Shown here in pieces: positions 56,352 through 64,000 of a stretch of DNA of 64,000 nt. Made by a program: the position numbers and the translations under genes. The notes below the pieces were generated by a model. That model ran no database searches, was not told the DNA's origin, and was given only the letters and a program-made list of their open reading frames with translations. How positions within the stretch are numbered: the stretch's first letter is position 1; each line of letters begins with the position of its first letter. Source of the DNA: Thermus sp. LT1-2-5 (GTDB taxonomy: Bacteria > Deinococcota > Deinococci > Deinococcales > Thermaceae); NCBI RefSeq assembly GCF_040363165.1, contig NZ_BSRG01000002.1:268154-332153 (forward strand), written 5' to 3'.

Positions 56352-56888
56352 ATGGAACAGCGCGAGGCGACCAGCATCAACCTAGCCCGCCTTTTGAAGG
56401 AAGGAGGCACGGCCCGGGCCACGGGCGTGGTGCGGGACGCCTTCTATGTGGGTGAGGAACGCTTCCCCTTGGAAGGCGAGGCCACCTGGAAGGTGGCGGT
56501 TTCCGCCGTGGGCGGGCCGGAATACTGGCTTTCCGGGGAGGTGGAGGGGGTGGTCCTCATGGAGTGCCGCCGCTGCCTCAAGCCCACCCCCACCCACGTT
56601 CACGCCCACTTCCAGCACATGCTCCGCTACCAGGAGGGCCTCAAGGAAGTGGTCTTCCACGAGGAAGAGGAGGAGGAGTACTACGCCTTCGGGCTTCCCG
56701 ACCTGGACCTCCTCCCCTTCCTCACCGAGGCCTTTGTGACGGAGATGCCCTACACTGTCCTCTGCGAGGAGGGGTGCAAGGGGCTTTGCCCGGTGTGCGG
56801 GGCCGACCGCAACCTGGTGGACTGCGGCCACGAGGTGGGGCTTTCCCACCCCTTCATCGGCCTTAAGGACCTCCTTCCGGAACTCTAG
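56352..56888 (+). CDS. YceD/DUF177-family protein
   Basis: 178 residues of the DUF177 family usually encoded immediately before rpmF and implicated in 23S rRNA/ribosome biogenesis. The hallmark cysteines are visible: CRRCLKP (about 75) and CEEGCKGLCPVCGADRN ... DCGH (about 138-160), which may bind zinc. An acidic EEEEEEYYAFG stretch lies between. rpmF follows in the same direction with its own promoter. Confidence 0.88.
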   Translation: MEQREATSINLARLLKEGGTARATGVVRDAFYVGEERFPLEGEATWKVAVSAVGGPEYWLSGEVEGVVLMECRRCLKPTPTHVHAHFQHMLRYQEGLKEVVFHEEEEEEYYAFGLPDLDLLPFLTEAFVTEMPYTVLCEEGCKGLCPVCGADRNLVDCGHEVGLSHPFIGLKDLLPEL

Positions 56889-56895
56889 CGGGTCT

Positions 56896-56903
56896 GCTAT
56901 ACT
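56896..56903 (+). promoter_or_regulatory. extended -10 promoter of rpmF
   Basis: TGCTATACT region with TATACT at 56898-56903, leaving a leader of about 40 nt that contains GGAGG before the rpmF ATG. Confidence 0.6.
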
Positions 56904-56949
56904 ACCAGGGGTTTAGCGGGGGCCCTTGGCCCCCCACGGAGGATTGGAG

Positions 56950-57132
56950 ATGGCCAAGCACCCGGTACCCAAGAAGAAGACCTCCAAGGCGCGGCGCGAC
57001 GCCCGCAGGAGCCACCACGCCCTGACCCCCCCGACCCTGGTCCCCTGCCCCGAGTGCAAGGCGATGAAGCCCCCGCACACCGTCTGCCCGGAGTGCGGCT
57101 ACTACGACGGGCGCAAGGTCCTGGAGGTTTAG
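56950..57132 (+). CDS. rpmF: ribosomal protein bL32
   Basis: 60-residue large-subunit protein: [20 protein letters not shown] basic start and a zinc-type CPECK ... [15 protein letters not shown] 56950 with GGAGG upstream gives the family length; an in-frame start 24 bp earlier was not used. Followed by a strong terminator. Confidence 0.97.
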   Translation: MAKHPVPKKKTSKARRDARRSHHALTPPTLVPCPECKAMKPPHTVCPECGYYDGRKVLEV

Positions 57133-57150
57133 ACCCCGTTCAAGCCCATA

Positions 57151-57182
57151 GCCCCGGCCTCCCCGGGGCCTCAACTTTTTTC
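57151..57182 (+). terminator. rho-independent terminator after rpmF
   Basis: GCCCCGG-CCTCC-CCGGGGC (57151-57169), then CTCAAC and a run of six T. Confidence 0.8.
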
Positions 57183-57193
57183 AGGGGCGCGGG

Positions 57194-57199
57194 TATAGT
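57194..57199 (+). promoter_or_regulatory. -10 element of the fab operon
   Basis: TATAGT ending 7 nt before the ATG of the mini-ORF at 57207. The predicted transcript starts on that ATG. Confidence 0.6.
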
Positions 57200-57206
57200 A
57201 AGGCCC

Positions 57207-57223
57207 ATGACGGGAGGTCAGGC

Positions 57224-57227
<4 letters not shown>
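57207..57227 (+). CDS. leaderless six-codon mini-ORF ahead of fabH
   Basis: ATG at 57207 opens a frame encoding MTGGQA and stops with the TGA that overlaps the fabH ATG (GCATGA). Inside it lies GGGAGGT, the fabH ribosome site. It lies at leaderless spacing from TATAGT. It could couple fabH translation to leaderless initiation. Seen in sequence; translation is inference. Confidence 0.4.
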
Positions 57228-58191
<964 letters not shown>

Positions 58192-58192
<1 letters not shown>

Positions 58193-59109
58193 TGTGGGCG
58201 GCCCTGTTCCCGGGGCAGGGCTCGCAGAGGGTGGGCATGGGGAAAGCCCTCTACGAGGCCTTCCCCGAGGCCAAGGAGGTCCTGGACCGGGCCGAGGCGG
58301 TCCTGCCGGGCCTCCTCTCCCTCATGTGGGAAGGCCCCGAGGCGGCCCTCACCCTAACGGAAAACCAGCAGCCCGCCCTCCTGGCCGTGGGCTACGCCGC
58401 CTACCGGGCCTACCTGGGCCAGGGTGGGAAGCCCCCGGCCCTGGCCGCGGGGCACTCCTTGGGGGAGTGGACGGCCCACGTGGCCGCAGGAACCCTGGAG
58501 CTGGAGGACGCCTTAAGGCTGGTGCGCCTCCGGGGGCGGTACATGCAAGAGGCGGTCCCCCCAGGGCAAGGGGCCATGGCCGCCATCCTGAAGCTTCCCC
58601 TGGCGGAGATCCAGGCCGCCCTGGAAGGGCTAGAAGGGGTAGAGATCGCCAACCTCAACGCCCCCGAGCAGACGGTGATCTCTGGGCGCAAGGAGGCGGT
58701 GGAAAAGGCGGCGGAAAGGCTTAAGGCCCTCAGGGCCCGGGTGGTCTTCCTGCCCGTTTCCGCCCCCTTCCACTCCTCCCTCATGGCCCCGGCCAGGGAA
58801 CGGCTCGCCCAGGACCTGGAGGGGGTTCCCTTCCGGAAGCCCCTTTTCCCCGTCTACTCCAACGTCACCGCCGAGCCCCTCGAGGACCCCGAGGCCATCA
58901 AGGGGCTCCTTCTGGAACAGATCACCGCCCCGGTGCGCTGGGTGGAGATCCTTAAGGACATGGAACGGCGGGGCGTGCGGCGCTTTGTGGAGTTCGGTAG
59001 CGGGGAGGTGCTCAAAGGCCTCGTGGCCCGCACCCTGGAGGGCGCAGGGGCCCTTTCCGTCACCGATCCCGAAAGCCTGAGGAAGGCCTTGGAGGTGGAA
59101 GATGCGTAA
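58192..59109 (+). CDS. fabD: malonyl-CoA:ACP transacylase
   Basis: 305 residues; moves malonyl groups from CoA to ACP. Motifs: FPGQGSQRVGMGKA at the start, nucleophile serine in AGHSLGEWTA (about 83-92), and the catalytic histidine region PFHSSLMAP. Coupled to fabH (TGATG) and to fabG (8-bp overlap). Confidence 0.97.
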
Positions 59110-59839
59110 GGCGCTCGTCACGGGAGCAAGCCGGGGCATCGGTCGGGCCATCGCCCTGCGCCTGGCCCAAGAGGGCTTCGCCCTGGCCATCCACTACGGG
59201 CAAAACCGGGAAAAGGCGGAGGAGGTGGCGGCCGAGGCCCGCCGTCTGGGAAGCCCCCTGGTGGGCCTCCTGGGGGCGAACCTCCTGGAGGCGGAGGCGG
59301 CAAGCGCCTTGGTGCACCAGGCGGCGGAGCTCTTGGGAGGGCTAGACACCCTGGTGAACAACGCCGGCATCACCCGGGACACCCTCTTGGTGCGGATGAA
59401 GGACGAGGACTGGGAGGTGGTCTTGGAGGCTAACCTCTCCGCCGTCTTCCGCACCACCCGGGAGGCCATCAAGCTCATGATGAAGGCCCGCTTCGGGCGC
59501 ATCGTGAACATCACCAGCGTGGTGGGGCTTTTGGGCAATCCGGGCCAGGCCAACTACGTGGCCTCCAAGGCGGGGCTCATCGGCTTTACCCGGGCCGTGG
59601 CCAAGGAGTACGCCCAAAGGGGCATCACGGTGAACGCCGTGGCCCCGGGGTTTATCGAAACGGAGATGACGGAAAGGCTCCCGCAGGAGGTGCGGGAAGC
59701 TTACCTCAAGCAGATTCCCGCTGGCCGCTTCGGCCGGCCCGAGGACGTGGCCGAGGCGGTGGCCTTCTTGGTGAGCGAAAAGGCGGGCTACATCACCGGC
59801 CAAACCCTTTGCGTGGACGGGGGGCTCACCCCCCACTAG
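59102..59839 (+). CDS. fabG: 3-oxoacyl-ACP reductase
   Basis: 245-residue short-chain dehydrogenase using NADPH. TGASRGIGRAIALRLA (7-22), NNAGITRDTL, catalytic Ser in ITSVVG and YVASKAG, and the C-terminal GQTLCVDGGL. ATG 59102 overlaps the end of fabD. Confidence 0.97.
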   Translation: MRKALVTGASRGIGRAIALRLAQEGFALAIHYGQNREKAEEVAAEARRLGSPLVGLLGANLLEAEAASALVHQAAELLGGLDTLVNNAGITRDTLLVRMKDEDWEVVLEANLSAVFRTTREAIKLMMKARFGRIVNITSVVGLLGNPGQANYVASKAGLIGFTRAVAKEYAQRGITVNAVAPGFIETEMTERLPQEVREAYLKQIPAGRFGRPEDVAEAVAFLVSEKAGYITGQTLCVDGGLTPH

Positions 59840-59840
59840 G

Positions 59841-59849
59841 TGGTAAAAT
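59841..59849 (+). promoter_or_regulatory. possible extended -10 for acpP
   Basis: TGGTAAAAT just after the fabG stop; the leader contains GGGAGG before ATG 59868. Would allow extra ACP expression over the upstream fab genes. Confidence 0.5.
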
Positions 59850-59867
59850 CCCCCCCGGGAGGTTTCC

Positions 59868-60110
59868 ATGACGGAGCAGGAAATCTTTGAAAAGGTCAAG
59901 GCGGTTATCGCGGACAAGCTCCAGGTGGAACCGGAGAAGATCACCCTCGAGGCCCGCTTCATCGAGGACCTGGGGGCGGACTCCCTGGACACCGTGGAGC
60001 TCATCATGGGCCTGGAGGACGAGTTCGGCCTGGAGATCTCCGACGAGGAAGCGGAGAAGATCCGCACGGTGAAGGACGCCGTGGCCTACATCCAGGCCAA
60101 GCTGGGCTAA
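59868..60110 (+). CDS. acpP: acyl carrier protein
   Basis: 80-residue acidic helical protein carrying acyl chains on a phosphopantetheine at S39 in [10 protein letters not shown]. Helices match the family ([16 protein letters not shown] at the start; [14 protein letters not shown]). Followed by a terminator, then fabF. Confidence 0.98.
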   Translation: MTEQEIFEKVKAVIADKLQVEPEKITLEARFIEDLGADSLDTVELIMGLEDEFGLEISDEEAEKIRTVKDAVAYIQAKLG

Positions 60111-60129
60111 GGAACCTGGCCAAAGAAGG

Positions 60130-60161
60130 GGGCGGGGCCAAGCCCCGCCCGGGGTATTTTT
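60130..60161 (+). terminator. terminator between acpP and fabF
   Basis: GGGCGGGGC-CAA-GCCCCGCCC (60130-60150), then GGGGTATTTTT. It shares its core with the psr terminator at 15309. Confidence 0.75.
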
Positions 60162-60166
60162 GACGG

Positions 60167-60172
60167 TATACT
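60167..60172 (+). promoter_or_regulatory. -10 element of leaderless fabF
   Basis: TATACT ending 6 nt before ATG 60179. TTGACG abuts the hexamer but is too close to serve as -35. Confidence 0.65.
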
Positions 60173-60178
60173 ACCCCC

Positions 60179-61405
60179 ATGCGACGCGTGGTGGTCACCG
60201 GCCTTGGGGCCCTTACCCCCATCGGGGTGGGCCAGGAGGCCTTCCACAAAGCCCAACTAGAAGGCAAAAGCGGGGTCCGCCCCATCACCCGGTTTGACGC
60301 CTCGGCGCTTCCCGTGCGCATCGCCGCCGAGGTGGACGTGGACCCTGAGGCCTTCTTGGACAAGAAGGAGATCAAGCGCCTGGACCGCTTCGCCCAGTAC
60401 GCCCTCATCGCCGCCGAGCTGGCCCTTAAAGACGCCGGGCTGGAGCCGGGCACGCTGGACCCCGAGCGGGTGGGCACCCTGGTGGGTACGGGCATCGGGG
60501 GGATGGAAACCTGGGAAGCGCAGAGCAAGGTCTTCCTGGAGCGGGGTCCCAACCGCATCAGCCCCTTCTTCATCCCCATGATGATCGCCAACATGGCCTC
60601 GGCCCACATCGCCATGCGCTACGGCTTCATGGGACCCTCCACCACCGCCGTCACCGCCTGCGCCACGGGCTCGGACGCCATCGGCCAGGCCTTCCGCATG
60701 ATCCAGCTGGGGGAGGCGGACGTGGTCCTGGCCGGGGGGACGGAGGCTGCCATCACCCCCATGGCCATCGGGGCCTTCGCCGTGATGCGGGCCCTTTCCA
60801 CGCGAAACGACGCCCCCGAGAAGGCAAGCCGCCCCTTCACCCTTTCCCGGGACGGGTTCGTCATGGGGGAGGGCGCCGGGGTCTTGGTCCTGGAGGCCTA
60901 CGAGCACGCCAAGGCCCGGGGAGCCAAGGTCTACGCCGAGATCGTGGGCTTTGGCCGGAGCGCCGACGCCCACCACATCACCGAGCCCCACCCCGAGGGG
61001 AAAGGGGCCGCCTTGGCCATGCGGCGGGCCCTGGAGGACGCCAAGGTGCCCCCCGAGGCCGTGGGCTACATCAACGCCCACGGCACCTCCACCCCCGTGG
61101 GGGACCGGGCCGAGGTCTTGGCCATCAAGCAGGTCTTCGGGGACCACGCCAAGCGCCTCATGGTTTCCAGCACCAAGAGCATGATCGGCCACCTCCTGGG
61201 GGCGGCGGGGGCGGTGGAGGCCATCGCCACGGTGCAGGCCCTCTACCACGGGGTCATCCCCCCTACCCTCAACCTGGAGGACCCCGACCCCGAGCTGGAC
61301 CTGGACTTCGTCCCCGAGCCCCGGGAGGCCCAGGTGGACTACGCCCTCTCCAACTCCTTCGCCTTCGGCGGGCACAACGCCGTCCTCCTCTTCAAGCGGG
61401 TCTAG
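60179..61405 (+). CDS. fabF: beta-ketoacyl-ACP synthase II
   Basis: Elongating condensing enzyme. 408 residues: [15 protein letters not shown] start, nucleophile cysteine in [14 protein letters not shown] (about 159-172), histidines in [11 protein letters not shown] and [15 protein letters not shown], and the closing [10 protein letters not shown]. Has its own leaderless promoter, so it can be set apart from fabHDG-acpP. dgt starts on the base after its stop. Confidence 0.97.
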   Translation: MRRVVVTGLGALTPIGVGQEAFHKAQLEGKSGVRPITRFDASALPVRIAAEVDVDPEAFLDKKEIKRLDRFAQYALIAAELALKDAGLEPGTLDPERVGTLVGTGIGGMETWEAQSKVFLERGPNRISPFFIPMMIANMASAHIAMRYGFMGPSTTAVTACATGSDAIGQAFRMIQLGEADVVLAGGTEAAITPMAIGAFAVMRALSTRNDAPEKASRPFTLSRDGFVMGEGAGVLVLEAYEHAKARGAKVYAEIVGFGRSADAHHITEPHPEGKGAALAMRRALEDAKVPPEAVGYINAHGTSTPVGDRAEVLAIKQVFGDHAKRLMVSSTKSMIGHLLGAAGAVEAIATVQALYHGVIPPTLNLEDPDPELDLDFVPEPREAQVDYALSNSFAFGGHNAVLLFKRV

Positions 61406-62536
61406 ATGCTTTTCCCTCGAGAAACCCTGCTGGAACTAGAGGCCGCACGCCTTGCCCCCTATGCGCAAAAGGCCAAGGACACCCGGGGCCGGACCTACCC
61501 CGAGCCCGAGTCCCGCTACCGCACCCCCTACCAGAAGGACCGGGACCGCATCCTCCACACCACCGCCTTCCGCCGCCTGGAGTACAAGACCCAGGTGCTT
61601 CCGGGCTGGGCCGGGGACTACTACCGCACCCGCCTCACCCACACCCTGGAGGTGGCCCAGGTGTCCCGCTCCATCGCCCGCGCCCTGGGCCTCAACGAGG
61701 ACCTCACCGAGGCCATCGCCCTCTCCCACGACCTGGGCCACCCCCCTTTCGGCCACACGGGGGAGAAGGTCCTGCACGAGCTCATGAAGGAGCACGGGGG
61801 GTTTGAGCACAACGCCCAGGCCCTGCGCATCCTCACCCACCTGGAGGTGCGCTACCCCGGCTTCCGCGGCCTCAACCTCACCTATGAGGTCCTGGAGGGG
61901 ATCGCCACCCACGAGGCGGCCTACGTCCCCGGGTTCAAGGAGAGGTTTCAAGGCCAGGGGACCCTCGAGGCCCAGGTGGTGGACCTTTCCGACGCCATCG
62001 CCTACGCCGCCCACGACCTGGACGACGGGCTAAGGGCGGGGCTTTTGCGCCCGGAGGAGCTCCTGGACGTCCCCCTCCTGAAAGCCTTGGCCCAGGAGGA
62101 GGGCCTGGACCTGCTAAGGCTTCCCGAGCTGGAGCGGCGGGTTTTGGTGCGGCAGCTCCTCGGCTACTTCATCAGCGCCACCATCGAGGCCACCCACGCC
62201 CGCCTGGAAAGGGCCCAGGTGCAAAGCGCCGAGGCGGTGCGAAACCATCCCGGCCGCCTCGCCGCCCTCACGGAAGAGGCGGGGCAGGCGCTCCAAGAAC
62301 TCAAGGCGTTCTTGCTTGAGCGCTTCTACCGCCACCCCGAGGTGCTCCGGGAAAGGCTCAAGGCCGAGGCCGCCCTGGAAGGGCTTTTCCGCACCTACAC
62401 CCGCTACCCGGAAACCCTGCCCAAGGAGGTGCAGGAACGCATCCCCGAGGAGGGGTTGGAGCGGGCGGTGTGCGACTACATCGCCGGCATGACGGACCGC
62501 TACGCCTTGGAAGCTTACCGCCGCCTTTTCCCCTAA
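61406..62536 (+). CDS. dgt: dNTP triphosphohydrolase (dGTPase family)
   Basis: 376-residue HD-domain enzyme that cleaves dNTPs to nucleosides and triphosphate. HD residues: RLTHTLEVAQVSRSIARALG (about 72-91) and ALSHDLGHPPFGHTGE (about 108-123), then FEHNAQALRIL and VDLSDAIAYAAHDLDD with the last ligand. Length matches the T. thermophilus dNTPase. ATG directly after the fabF stop with no ribosome site, so probably coupled. Confidence 0.94.
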   Translation: MLFPRETLLELEAARLAPYAQKAKDTRGRTYPEPESRYRTPYQKDRDRILHTTAFRRLEYKTQVLPGWAGDYYRTRLTHTLEVAQVSRSIARALGLNEDLTEAIALSHDLGHPPFGHTGEKVLHELMKEHGGFEHNAQALRILTHLEVRYPGFRGLNLTYEVLEGIATHEAAYVPGFKERFQGQGTLEAQVVDLSDAIAYAAHDLDDGLRAGLLRPEELLDVPLLKALAQEEGLDLLRLPELERRVLVRQLLGYFISATIEATHARLERAQVQSAEAVRNHPGRLAALTEEAGQALQELKAFLLERFYRHPEVLRERLKAEAALEGLFRTYTRYPETLPKEVQERIPEEGLERAVCDYIAGMTDRYALEAYRRLFP

Positions 62537-62540
62537 GGCG

Positions 62541-62546
62541 TAGAAT
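62541..62546 (+). promoter_or_regulatory. -10 element of leaderless lysN
   Basis: TAGAAT ending 6 nt before GTG 62553; it lies just after the dgt stop. Confidence 0.6.
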
Positions 62547-62552
62547 GGGTAA

Positions 62553-63746
62553 GTGAAAACCCTGGACTGGAGTACCCTTTTTGGCGAAAGGGCAAGCCGG
62601 ATCCAAGCCTCCACCATCCGGGAGCTTTTAAAGCTCACCCAGCGCCCGGGGGTCCTCAGCTTCGCCGGGGGGCTTCCCGCGCCCGAACTCTTCCCCAAGG
62701 ACCTGGCGGCGGAAAAGGCGGCGGCCATCCTGCGGGAAAAGGGCGAGGTGGCCTTGCAGTATGGCCCCACGGAGGGCTACTTCCCCTTAAGGGCCTGGGT
62801 GGGGGAATGGCTCGGCGTGAGCCCGGAGGAGGTCCTCATCACCACGGGAAGCCAGCAGGCCCTAGACCTCCTGGGCAAGGTTTTCCTGGACGAGGGTAGC
62901 CCCCTTCTCCTCGAGGCGCCAAGCTACATGGGGGCCATTCAGGCCTTCCGCCCCTTTGGCCCCCGCTTCCTCAGCGTGCCCGCCGGGGAGGAAGGGCCGG
63001 ACCTGGATGCCTTGGAAGCGGTCCTGAAGCGGGAACGCCCCCGCTTCCTCTACCTCATCCCCTCCTTCCAAAACCCCTCGGGGGGCCTCATGCCCCTTCC
63101 CGCCCGAAAGCGCCTCCTCGCCATGGCCATGGAACAGGGCCTGGTGGTGGTGGAGGACGACGCCTACCGGGAGCTCTACTTCGGGGAAGGCAGGCTTCCC
63201 AGCCTCTTCGAGCTCGCCCGGGAGGCGGGCTACCCGGGGGTCATCTACCTGAGTAGCTTCTCCAAAATCCTCGCCCCAGGCCTCCGGGTGGCCTTCGTGG
63301 CCGGGGACCTCGAGGCCATCCGCAAGCTCACCCAGGCCAAGCAGGGGGCCGACCTCCACACCCCCGCCCTCAACCAGATGCTGGTCCACGCCCTGGTGCA
63401 GGAGGGCTTCCCCGAGCGCCTCGCCCTCATCCGCAAGACCTACCGGGAAAAGGCCCTAGCCATGCTGGCTGCCTTGGACCGGGAAATGCCCGAGGGCGTG
63501 CGCTACACCCGGCCCAAGGGGGGGATGTTCGTCTGGATGACGCTACCCGAGGGGCTTTCCGCCGAGCGCCTCTTCCAGCGGGCCATAGAGGAAAACGTGG
63601 CCTTCGTACCCGGAGGCCCCTTCTACGCCAACGGGGGCGGGGAGAACACCCTAAGGCTTTCCTACGCCACCATGGACCAGGCGCGCATAGAGGAGGGCGT
63701 GCGCCGGCTGGGCAGGGCGCTAAAGGGGCTTTTGGCCTTGGCCTAG
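62553..63746 (+). CDS. lysN: 2-aminoadipate aminotransferase LysN
   Basis: 397-residue PLP aminotransferase of the MocR/GntR-free fold I type. It closely resembles T. thermophilus LysN, which makes 2-aminoadipate in the lysine pathway and acts on several amino acids. Motifs: ASTIRELLKLTQRPGVLSFAGG, ITTGSQQALDL, IPSFQNPSGG, VVEDDAYRELYF and the PLP lysine in LSSFSKILAPGLR (about 230-242). GTG start set by the promoter. Confidence 0.93.
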   Translation: MKTLDWSTLFGERASRIQASTIRELLKLTQRPGVLSFAGGLPAPELFPKDLAAEKAAAILREKGEVALQYGPTEGYFPLRAWVGEWLGVSPEEVLITTGSQQALDLLGKVFLDEGSPLLLEAPSYMGAIQAFRPFGPRFLSVPAGEEGPDLDALEAVLKRERPRFLYLIPSFQNPSGGLMPLPARKRLLAMAMEQGLVVVEDDAYRELYFGEGRLPSLFELAREAGYPGVIYLSSFSKILAPGLRVAFVAGDLEAIRKLTQAKQGADLHTPALNQMLVHALVQEGFPERLALIRKTYREKALAMLAALDREMPEGVRYTRPKGGMFVWMTLPEGLSAERLFQRAIEENVAFVPGGPFYANGGGENTLRLSYATMDQARIEEGVRRLGRALKGLLALA

Positions 63747-63898
63747 TCCATCTGACCAGGAGCCCAAGGGTTCTTCAGAATAGACTTCGGAGAAGCCGGG
63801 GCTTTTTGGGAAGGGCAGGCCCCATGGGGTAGACCAACCCTAGGTCCCAAGCCTTCTCCCGCGCTAACCCTGGCACCTGCCCACATTCCGCACCCCCT
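63747..63898. other. convergent intergenic stretch
   Basis: 152 bp between lysN and a minus-strand gene. AAGCCGGGGCTT followed by TTT near 63793-63808 could be a weak terminator for lysN. Otherwise nothing is recognised. Confidence 0.3.
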
Positions 63899-64000
63899 TC
63901 ACTCCAGCAGGTAATATCGCCCGGCCCCCAGGAGGCGCGCCGCGGTCTCGTGATGGGGAGCCAGGTTGAGGACGAACCACCTGCCCCCCAGCTCCACCAG
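63899..64000 (-). CDS. C-terminal end of an unidentified protein (runs off the window)
   Basis: Open minus-strand frame of 33 codons ending in TGA at 63901-63899, with Thermus-like codon use. The visible tail contains GGRWFVLNLAPHHETAARLL and ends GRYYLLE. Too short to assign a family; whether it is a real gene depends on the sequence beyond base 64000. Confidence 0.45.
   Translation of the reverse strand: MVELGGRWFVLNLAPHHETAARLLGAGRYYLLE

Noticed and set aside
60161..60172. TTGACG next to TATACT before fabF as a -35/-10 pair.
   Set aside because: The elements abut without the 16-18 bp spacer; only the -10 is credible.

Overview
The window is about 64 kb of GC-rich, densely packed bacterial chromosome from a Thermus species. 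Recognisable proteins track Thermus thermophilus families closely: 327-residue malate dehydrogenase, PsrABC polysulfide reductase, split P-protein GcvPA/GcvPB, 205-residue NADH oxidase, 14-gene complex I, aspartokinase with an internal beta start, LysN. They do so without looking identical to what I remember of that species. No insertion sequence, prophage, CRISPR array or obvious defence island is visible. This is core chromosome.

Layout. 1-6.3 kb: end of dnaG, mdh, divergent lysC-phosphoribosyltransferase, rsmC and the principal sigma factor. 6.3-9 kb: a DMT transporter, a 2H phosphoesterase, an ADP-ribose-type Nudix hydrolase and ribF. 9-15.3 kb: a cysteine-containing soluble histidine kinase and its NarL-type regulator, followed by a TorD-like chaperone, psrA, psrB, psrC and an exported rhodanese, forming a polysulfide/thiosulfate respiration unit. 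15.3-19.6 kb (minus): glycine cleavage genes gcvT-gcvH-gcvPA-gcvPB. 19.6-24.4 kb (minus): herA-nurA, malic enzyme, SufT-like protein. 24.4-27 kb: a manganese-type (yybP-ykoY) riboswitch driving a TerC-family gene and a DedA gene, then an SbtA/SbtB bicarbonate transporter pair. 27-36 kb: purEK, a PaaK-like ligase, a PfkB kinase, hisCBH, nox, thiL, a ComB-like protein and a WecG-type glycosyltransferase. 36-41 kb: an exported TPR protein, tRNA-Ala(CGC), a small exported protein, ddrA, a phosphoesterase, rsmA. 41-55 kb: nuoA-N with a structured leader. 55-64 kb: a small unknown gene, arginase, yceD-rpmF, fabH-fabD-fabG-acpP-fabF, dgt, lysN.

Expression signals. Many transcription units show a TATAAT-like -10 hexamer whose end lies 6-8 nt before the start codon, with no Shine-Dalgarno sequence, as expected of leaderless mRNAs. 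Genes inside operons usually overlap by a few bases and use an AAGGAGG-type site. Several -10 elements are built across the stop codon of the preceding gene. The most interesting regulatory items are the riboswitch/terminator at 24434-24543, a six-codon leaderless mini-ORF ending on the fabH start codon, the internal aspartokinase start, and the structured nuo leader.

No decisively new multi-gene system was found. The best candidates for follow-up are the Psr operon with its adjacent Cys-containing kinase, the HerA-NurA pair with an altered Walker A, and SbtA/SbtB in what looks like a heterotroph.
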